Positions 1 through 3,497 of a stretch of DNA of 5,186 bases are shown here, piece by piece. Made by a program: the position numbers and the translations under genes. Below the pieces are notes generated by a model, which saw only the letters and a list, made by a program, of their open reading frames with translations, was not told the origin of the DNA and did no database searches. How positions within the stretch are numbered: position 1 is the first letter of the stretch; each line of letters opens with the position of its first letter. Origin of the DNA: Clostridiales bacterium DTU092 (lineage in GTDB: Bacteria; Bacillota; Clostridia; Caldicoprobacterales; Caldicoprobacteraceae); NCBI GenBank assembly GCA_001513505.1, contig LFTM01000241.1, forward strand, positions 1 to 5,186, written 5' to 3'.

Positions 1-720
1 AAAACAAAAGAAGGAGCAGAGACAGCCAACGAGATAGCCAGAAAGGCAGCAGACTTAGATAAACAGTTTAAAGAGTCCAGGTATAACACAATGAATATTT
101 TGAATGAGGCTAAAAATGACGTTGAGTCTGCTGTGGAATCTGCAAAGAATATAGAACAGGTTACAATGTTAGCAGATGTAATTTTGAATATAGCTAAGAA
201 AACTAATATATTGTCGTTAAATGCTTCTATAGAGGCGGCCTGAGCAGGAGAGGAAGGCAAAGGGTTTACTGTAGTGGCAGAGGAAATTAGAAAATTAGCG
301 GATGATTCTAATAGATCTGCAGAAAGAATAAAGCAATTTACAGAGGATATAAATGCATCGGTGAATAAACTGATTTTAGCTGCAAATTATCTGTTAGATT
401 TCTTAAATGAAAATGTTCTGGATGATTATAGATTAATGCTAAATGCAGTAGAGAATTATAAAAATGACGGGTATGTTTTAAGCGGGGTATTACGTGAATT
501 GTCAGATACAGTGGAGAAACTTATGGTATCTGTTGAAACTGTGGCAACCTCTATTAATGATGTGTCTGCAACAATACAACAGGCAGCCGCAGCCACAACC
601 GATATTGCTGAGCAGAACACTGAAATGGCTGGTGCAGTACAGGATATAAACAGTACGTTGGAGATGAACAGGGAGTCATCGCATAAATTAGCTGACATGA
701 TAGCGCAGGTTAAGCTATAA
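1..720 (+). pseudogene. Methyl-accepting chemotaxis protein, C-terminal signalling part, interrupted by an in-frame TGA
   Basis: Frame 1 reads as the cytoplasmic coiled-coil hairpin of a chemoreceptor from the window edge to the TAA at 718-720. The descending helix leads into the conserved tip LNASIEAA (codons 73-80), then TGA at 241-243, then AGEEGKGFTVVAEEIRKLA, the other half of the same tip. In the family an arginine sits where the stop is (EAARAGE). The return helix carries Ala/Thr-rich heptads typical of adaptation regions (AAAATTDIAEQ at about codons 195-205) and ends in ADMIAQVKL. The sensor, membrane and HAMP parts lie left of the window. MCP tips bind CheA and CheW and form trimers of dimers, so a protein ending at codon 80 should not signal. 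The rest of the frame is clean, with no other stop or frameshift, so the lesion is either recent, a base-call error, or read through. A GTG at 274 could open a 148-codon remnant, but it lies inside the tip and is not a credible natural start. The MCP identity is very secure; pseudogene status is less so. Confidence 0.85.
241..243 (+). other. In-frame TGA replacing the conserved tip arginine of the chemoreceptor
   Basis: The codon lies between GCC (Ala) and GCA (Ala) in the hairpin-tip motif EAA-x-AGE. A CGA arginine codon becomes TGA by one C-to-T transition at a CpG, which is the simplest explanation. The TGA is visible directly; the ancestral CGA is inferred from family conservation. Tryptophan codons in the neighbouring genes are TGG, so nothing here suggests a code in which TGA is sense. 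I see no strong hairpin right after the TGA of the kind a bacterial selenocysteine element would need. Confidence 0.8.
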
Positions 721-844
721 TTACGCTGTGGATGACTAATCATAAAACTGGTGAAGGCGCAAAAAAAAGTCTTCCGGGAGATGTATGATAATGCAATAAA
801 GCATGGGATTATTACCAGTCTGGAATAAGATTGTATCCTTTTCT

Positions 845-893
845 AAAAAGATCAGGATGCTGAATCTGTAATTCAGCATCCTGATCTTTTTTT
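845..893 (+). terminator. Strong intrinsic terminator after the chemoreceptor gene
   Basis: A perfect 21-bp inverted repeat (845-865 with 871-891) surrounds a five-base loop, CTGTA. The core is AGATCAGGATGCTGAAT, and the right arm runs into a seven-T tract. The left arm starts with five A residues, so the hairpin could also work on the minus strand. It lies 124 bp after the receptor stop and about 60 bp before the deacetylase start, which separates the two transcription units. Confidence 0.9.
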
Positions 894-922
894 GTCATAA
901 CCTCAGCTTGAATTCAATAAAT
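894..922 (+). promoter_or_regulatory. Weak candidate sigma-E-like promoter for the deacetylase
   Basis: GTCATAAC (894-901) resembles a sporulation sigma-E -35 element. CAATAAAT (915-922), 13 bases later, matches CATACAAT at five of eight positions. The predicted start of transcription would fall about 25 bases before the ATG at 956. The match is poor and was looked for because the downstream gene resembles a sporulation gene, so it is only a hint. No convincing sigma-A pair was seen here: TTGAAT at 908-913 has no well-placed -10. Confidence 0.2.
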
Positions 923-943
923 TATTAGCAAGGAATTATAAGC

Positions 944-949
944 GAGGTG
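944..949 (+). promoter_or_regulatory. Ribosome binding site fixing the deacetylase start
   Basis: GAGGTG lies six bases before ATG 956. The upstream in-frame GTG at 947 is part of this Shine-Dalgarno sequence and therefore is unlikely to be the initiator. Confidence 0.75.
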
Positions 950-955
950 CTTTTA

Positions 956-1726
956 ATGAGGGTGATATACATATCCAGAGCACAGGCTATACGTACCCTT
1001 GTGGTTCTTACCCTGGTTATAATCTCCATAATATACACACAGACTACCGAATACGATGCCATTAGCGTTTTTTTGAATACCAAACGGGAGCTTCCGATAT
1101 ATTCGGTGGAGACCGATGATAAGAAGATAGCCATATCTTTTGATGCAGCCTGGGGAGCAGAATACACCGATGAAATCCTGGACATATTGAAAAAAAGGAA
1201 TATTAAGACCACATTTTTCCTGGTAGGTTTTTGGGTTGACAAGTACCCTGAGAAGGTCAGAAGAATTGCCTCGGAAGGTCATGAGATAGGGAATCACTCC
1301 ACCACTCATCCCCACATGTCCCAGCTAAGCAGCGAGCAAATCCGGATGGAGATTGAGACCACCCAGAAAAAGATAGAGGAACTGGCAGGTGACAGAGCAG
1401 TAAAACTGTTCAGACCGCCCTTTGGAGACTACAATGACAGACTTATACTGACGTGCAGGGAAATGGGTTTTTACCCAATTCAGTGGGATGTGGACTCCCT
1501 TGACTGGAAAGAATACGGTGTAGAGCATATGTTCAATCAGGTGACAAAAAAAGTACGCAATGGCTCTATTGTGCTTTTCCACAATAACGCCAAATACATA
1601 GTACAGGCTTTGCCTTTGATTCTGGATCATATTTTAGAGGAAGGATATTCAATTGTCCCAATATCCGAGCTTATCTATAAGGACAACTACTATATTGATC
1701 ATACCGGCAGACAAAAAAAGAAATAA
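956..1726 (+). CDS. Membrane-anchored polysaccharide deacetylase (CE4/NodB family), PdaB-like
   Basis: This 256-residue protein has an N-terminal hydrophobic helix (residues about 12-27) after a short basic stretch, so it is probably anchored with its catalytic domain outside the membrane. The NodB homology domain spans about residues 57-245. Visible CE4 motifs are motif 1 as SFDAAWG (61-67, catalytic-base position D63), motif 2 as HSTTHP (metal-binding H114 and H118), motif 3 as RPPFGDYN (153-160), motif 4 as DVDSLDW (178-184) and motif 5 as LFHNN (207-211, H209). Canonical enzymes have TFDD in motif 1; here the second Asp, normally a metal ligand, is Ala. The same kind of loss occurs in Bacillus subtilis PdaB, as I recall its sequence (TFDISWG), and PdaB has a similar length (about 254) and a similar W-G pattern. 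CE4 enzymes remove acetyl groups from peptidoglycan or other polysaccharides; PdaB is needed for mature spore stability. The CE4 assignment is firm; the PdaB orthology and sporulation role are inferred. It appears to be transcribed alone or with the OB-fold gene 96 bp downstream. Confidence 0.88.
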   Translation: MRVIYISRAQAIRTLVVLTLVIISIIYTQTTEYDAISVFLNTKRELPIYSVETDDKKIAISFDAAWGAEYTDEILDILKKRNIKTTFFLVGFWVDKYPEKVRRIASEGHEIGNHSTTHPHMSQLSSEQIRMEIETTQKKIEELAGDRAVKLFRPPFGDYNDRLILTCREMGFYPIQWDVDSLDWKEYGVEHMFNQVTKKVRNGSIVLFHNNAKYIVQALPLILDHILEEGYSIVPISELIYKDNYYIDHTGRQKKK

Positions 1727-1784
1727 CAGCATGAAGACGAATAAAGTTTGTCTTAATTGAATAGCTATAATTATGAGCATGCTG
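1727..1784. repeat. Nested inverted repeats in the deacetylase to OB-fold gene spacer
   Basis: CAGCATG (1727-1733, directly after the stop codon) is complementary to CATGCTG (1778-1784). Between them is a smaller hairpin, AAGACGAA (1734-1741) with TTTGTCTT (1747-1754), eight pairs including one G-U and a five-base loop. No T tract follows either stem, so this is not a standard terminator. It could be an attenuator, an mRNA-stabilising structure or chance; the right arm lies in a short palindrome of its own (AGCATGCT). Confidence 0.35.
1743..1771 (+). promoter_or_regulatory. Possible sigma-A promoter for the OB-fold gene
   Basis: TATAAT at 1766-1771 is a perfect -10 hexamer. At 17-bp spacing the -35 would be AAAGTT (1743-1748), a poor match to TTGACA, and there is no TG extension. 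Transcription would begin near 1778, about 45 bases before the ATG. AT-rich spacers produce such hexamers by chance, so confidence is low. Confidence 0.3.
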
Positions 1785-1810
1785 GTACATCCGGATGAGT
1801 ATGAGCAAGA

Positions 1811-1820
1811 AGGGAGAGGA
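1811..1820 (+). promoter_or_regulatory. Ribosome binding site of the double-OB protein
   Basis: AGGGAGAGGA is purine-rich. Its GGGAG core is six bases from ATG 1823, which supports that start. Confidence 0.7.
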
Positions 1821-1822
1821 AT

Positions 1823-2449
1823 ATGGTGATACAATATACAACAGAAAACAATAAGGTTATGGTAGCCGGCAGAATAGAATCCCCATTAACCTTTGGACAT
1901 GAAATATACGGTGAAGCATTTTATAATTTTATACTTGCCGTTCCAAGATTGAGTGAGTATATTGATTTTCTACCTGTTACCATATCGGAGAGACTGCTTG
2001 ATTCAACCGGGCTTTCGGTAGGTACCGAAATTGTTATAAATGGTGAACTGCGGTCTTATAACAAATACATTGAAGGGAAAAACAGACTGATATTAACGAT
2101 ATTCACTAAAGATATATATCTTAAAAAAGAGGAAATAAGAAATCCAAATCAAATTTATCTGGATGGTTACATATGTAAACCTCCGGTTTACCGAACAACA
2201 CCTTTCCAACGGGAAATAGCGGACATATTACTGGCAGTTAACCGTTCCTATAATAAATCAGATTATATTCCGGTTATAACATGGGGAAGAAATGCAAGAT
2301 TTTCCCAACATTTGTCCGTTGGTCAACGTATCAGAGTCTGGGGCCGGGTTCAGAGCCGGCCGTACAAGAAAAAGCTGTCAAACGGTGAGGTTATTGATAG
2401 AGTGGCTTACGAAGTATCGGTTTCAAAAATGGAAGTGATAAATAAGTAG
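1823..2449 (+). CDS. Single-stranded DNA-binding-like protein with two tandem OB folds and no acidic tail
   Basis: This 208-residue soluble protein is an internal duplication of the SSB/PriB-type OB fold. Copy 1 (about residues 10-100) has GRIESPLTFG, FYNFILAVPR, the Leu-Pro-Val-Thr strand, then LSVGTEIVINGELRS. Copy 2 (about 110-206) has GYICKPPVYR, IADILLAVNR, YIPVITWGRN, then LSVGQRIRVWGRVQSR. The order and spacing of these blocks correspond one to one. Copy 2 is closer to classical bacterial SSB: the Tyr-Ile-Pro-Val-x-x-Trp-Gly strand and the VGxxIxVxGRxQSR strand are typical. Classical SSB is about 150-180 residues with one OB fold, a disordered linker and an acidic tip ending like DDDIPF that recruits partner proteins. 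Here the protein ends in SKMEVINK with no linker or tip, so it may bind ssDNA without recruiting the usual partners, or serve as a primosomal or regulatory OB protein. Its neighbours (deacetylase, LysM protein) do not reveal its role. The OB folds are well supported; ssDNA binding is inferred. Confidence 0.8.
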   Translation: MVIQYTTENNKVMVAGRIESPLTFGHEIYGEAFYNFILAVPRLSEYIDFLPVTISERLLDSTGLSVGTEIVINGELRSYNKYIEGKNRLILTIFTKDIYLKKEEIRNPNQIYLDGYICKPPVYRTTPFQREIADILLAVNRSYNKSDYIPVITWGRNARFSQHLSVGQRIRVWGRVQSRPYKKKLSNGEVIDRVAYEVSVSKMEVINK

Positions 2450-2484
2450 AATAAAGTGTCTTCGGACACTTTATTCCTTTTCTT
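2449..2484 (+). terminator. Intrinsic terminator with UUCG tetraloop
   Basis: A perfect 12-bp stem, GAATAAAGTGTC (2449-2460) with GACACTTTATTC (2465-2476), is closed by C(TTCG)G, the very stable tetraloop. It is followed by CTTTTCTT. The stem begins at the last base of the TAG stop codon, so the terminator abuts the OB-fold gene with no spacer. Confidence 0.9.
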
Positions 2485-2501
2485 AACTAAAGTATTGTGC
2501 T

Positions 2502-2551
2502 AAAATAAAAATAACATGAACAAGAACCCTAATTATATTAGGGTTCTTGTT
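2502..2551 (-). terminator. Intrinsic terminator of the LysM gene, overlapping its stop codon
   Basis: A perfect 15-bp inverted repeat (2519-2533 with 2537-2551, loop TAT) holds the complementary arms AACAAGAACCCTAAT and ATTAGGGTTCTTGTT. Read on the minus strand it is followed by CATG and then a T-rich run (TTATTTTTATTTT, 2514-2502). On the plus strand only GAAAACTGG follows, so it should act leftward. The last codons and the TAA (2540-2538) of the LysM gene lie within the stem and its boundary with the loop. Confidence 0.65.
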
Positions 2552-3044
2552 GAAAACTGGAAGGTACGGCAGGCAATATTAACCTTTGACCGGGATAGAT
2601 CAGGTCCGGCCGGGGGATATTGTTGAGACGTATAATAGAATCCAACGGGAGATTAAATTTTTCGGCGATACTGTAAAGGGTGTCACCCGGCTGTACTATA
2701 TATACCTGGCCTCCGGGGGGTGGTTTTGGTGGTTCCACACCGGGCAGGAAAATTCTCTGTCCCGGATAAATAGTATACGGTGGCGGGATTTGGTTAACTC
2801 TTATTAGTTCTTTTAACGGTATATTGAATCTTTGTGCAATCCTGTACAACGAATCGCCGGGCTGTACGATGTAATAATATCCTAATTGTTCGGATTCAGG
2901 TTCTTCGGGTATTTCCAATAGTTGCCCGGGATAGATAAGGTAGGAGTTTAGTCTGTTGTTTGCTGCCATGATTGCCTCTGCGGAAGTGTTGAATCTTTGG
3001 GCGATTGTGTAGAGGGTGTCTCCGGGTTGTGCTATGTAGGTCAT
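2538..3044 (-). CDS. Triple-LysM domain protein without signal peptide
   Basis: The 168-residue protein is almost entirely three LysM repeats, at about residues 3-46, 58-101 and 115-158. Each opens with an IxQPGDTLY-like block (YIAQPGDTLY, YIVQPGDSLY, YIVQPGDTLY), continues with an IAQRFN or IAEKFN helix and an N-N or N-Q turn, and closes with IYPGQxLxxP. Linkers are short and acidic (EEPESEQ) or proline-rich (EPPKPPPGG). LysM binds N-acetylglucosamine-containing glycans such as peptidoglycan. There is no hydrophobic N-terminus, sortase motif, membrane helix or catalytic domain, so it is not exported by the standard Sec signal. In spore formers such proteins are often made in the mother cell and assembled on the forespore coat or cortex; that role is inferred here. 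The ATG follows a near-perfect Shine-Dalgarno sequence. It is a lone gene, convergent with the double-OB gene and divergent from the regulator gene. The family is certain; the biological role is not. Confidence 0.92.
   Translation of the reverse strand: MTYIAQPGDTLYTIAQRFNTSAEAIMAANNRLNSYLIYPGQLLEIPEEPESEQLGYYYIVQPGDSLYRIAQRFNIPLKELIRVNQIPPPYTIYPGQRIFLPGVEPPKPPPGGQVYIVQPGDTLYSIAEKFNLPLDSIIRLNNIPRPDLIYPGQRLILPAVPSSFQQEP
2571..3038 (-). repeat. Three tandem LysM-coding repeats
   Basis: The repeat copies lie at about 3038-2907, 2873-2742 and 2702-2571, with starts 165 and 171 bp apart. Copies 2 and 3 are more alike (YIVQPGD, IPxPxxIYPGQR) than copy 1, which suggests a later duplication of that pair. 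DNA identity is patchy, so the duplication is old. Confidence 0.75.
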
Positions 3045-3049
3045 AAAAT

Positions 3050-3059
3050 CCCTCCTTTA
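3050..3059 (-). promoter_or_regulatory. Strong ribosome binding site of the LysM gene
   Basis: On the minus strand TAAAGGAGGG is followed by five bases and ATG (3044-3042). This near-consensus site suggests efficient translation. Confidence 0.85.
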
Positions 3060-3160
3060 TATGACATAATTATTCTATTTATATGCTGTATGAAAAGGAA
3101 ATTTTACTTTTTGTTTATAAAAATAAAAAACAATGAGTTTAAGGAGTGTATATTATTATA
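3060..3160. other. Divergent AT-rich intergenic region
   Basis: This region separates the leftward LysM gene from the rightward regulator-helicase pair and must hold promoters for both, unless transcription enters from elsewhere. It is very AT-rich with A and T runs. On the minus strand CATACAGC (3092-3085) resembles a sporulation -10 element and ATAGAATAA (3079-3071) resembles a sigma-H -10, but neither has a good -35 partner. I could not assign a promoter with confidence. Confidence 0.4.
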
Positions 3161-3168
3161 AAAGGAGG
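3161..3168 (+). promoter_or_regulatory. Ribosome binding site fixing the YerC-like start
   Basis: AAAGGAGG lies seven bases before ATG 3176. A longer frame from GTG 3146 would place this Shine-Dalgarno sequence inside the coding region, so the ATG is preferred. Confidence 0.85.
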
Positions 3169-3175
3169 CAAGAGC

Positions 3176-3472
3176 ATGGAATACCGCTCTAAATTTCAGG
3201 ATGAATTGGTTGATCAGCTGTTTAAAGCAATTCTCAGTCTGGATACAATGGAGGAGTGTTATCGTTTCTTCGAAGACCTCTGTACCGTAAATGAAATTAA
3301 ATCTCTGGCTCAGAGGCTGGAAGTAGCCAGGATGTTAAGAGAAAAGAAAACGTATAATGAAATTGCTGAAAAAACCAAGGCCAGTACGGCTACCATAAGC
3401 CGTGTTAATAGATTTTTGTTGTACGGTGCCGATGGTTATAACATTGTATTGGACAAGTTATCAAAAGAGTAA
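3176..3472 (+). CDS. yerC: YerC/YecD-type TrpR-like DNA-binding protein
   Basis: This 98-residue protein matches the TrpR-like YerC/YecD family in length (B. subtilis YerC is about 104) and in its hallmark blocks. They are the acidic helical N-terminus with FFEDLCTVNEI (31-41), SLAQRLEVARML (43-54), and the helix-turn-helix TYNEIAEKTKASTATISRV (59-77) with the recognition helix around STATISR. It probably acts as a small dimeric transcriptional regulator; its regulated genes and any ligand cannot be told from the sequence. It ends 25 bp before the helicase start on the same strand, so the two are very likely cotranscribed. In B. subtilis yerC also lies beside the pcrB-pcrA-ligA cluster, so the association is conserved, although pcrB is absent here. 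The symbol is given by family resemblance. Confidence 0.88.
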   Translation: MEYRSKFQDELVDQLFKAILSLDTMEECYRFFEDLCTVNEIKSLAQRLEVARMLREKKTYNEIAEKTKASTATISRVNRFLLYGADGYNIVLDKLSKE

Positions 3473-3485
3473 TTTGCAGTAGAAC

Positions 3486-3490
3486 AGGAG
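3486..3490 (+). promoter_or_regulatory. Ribosome binding site deciding the helicase start
   Basis: AGGAG is only one base from ATG 3492 but seven bases from ATG 3498, so the second ATG is the better start. A TAG at 3480-3482 closes the frame upstream. Confidence 0.7.
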
Positions 3491-3497
3491 TATGAAA

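Noticed and set aside
241..300. TGA as selenocysteine or as tryptophan in an altered code
   Set aside because: The position is normally arginine, no strong hairpin follows the TGA, and neighbouring genes encode tryptophan with TGG.
274..720. A separate 148-codon gene starting at GTG 274
   Set aside because: It begins inside the conserved MCP tip, and the preceding codons are clearly the same protein family in the same frame.
456..743. Minus-strand open frame opposite the chemoreceptor
   Set aside because: It is a shadow of the MCP coding region, rich in Cys and Ser with no family resemblance and no ribosome binding site.
732..788. Eighteen-codon frame with a possible slip at the eight-A run 761-768
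   Set aside because: It has no ribosome binding site and is too short; a frameshift product with the adjacent frame would be speculation.
925..1630. Several minus-strand open frames opposite the deacetylase
   Set aside because: They overlap a gene with complete CE4 motifs and show no coherent domain.
2586..2807. Plus-strand frame opposite the LysM gene
   Set aside because: It mirrors the LysM repeats; its glycine and tryptophan run is the complement of the proline-rich linker.
2571..3038. CRISPR-like or intergenic repeat array
   Set aside because: The periodic similarity is explained by three diverged LysM-coding units; there are no identical short repeats with spacers.
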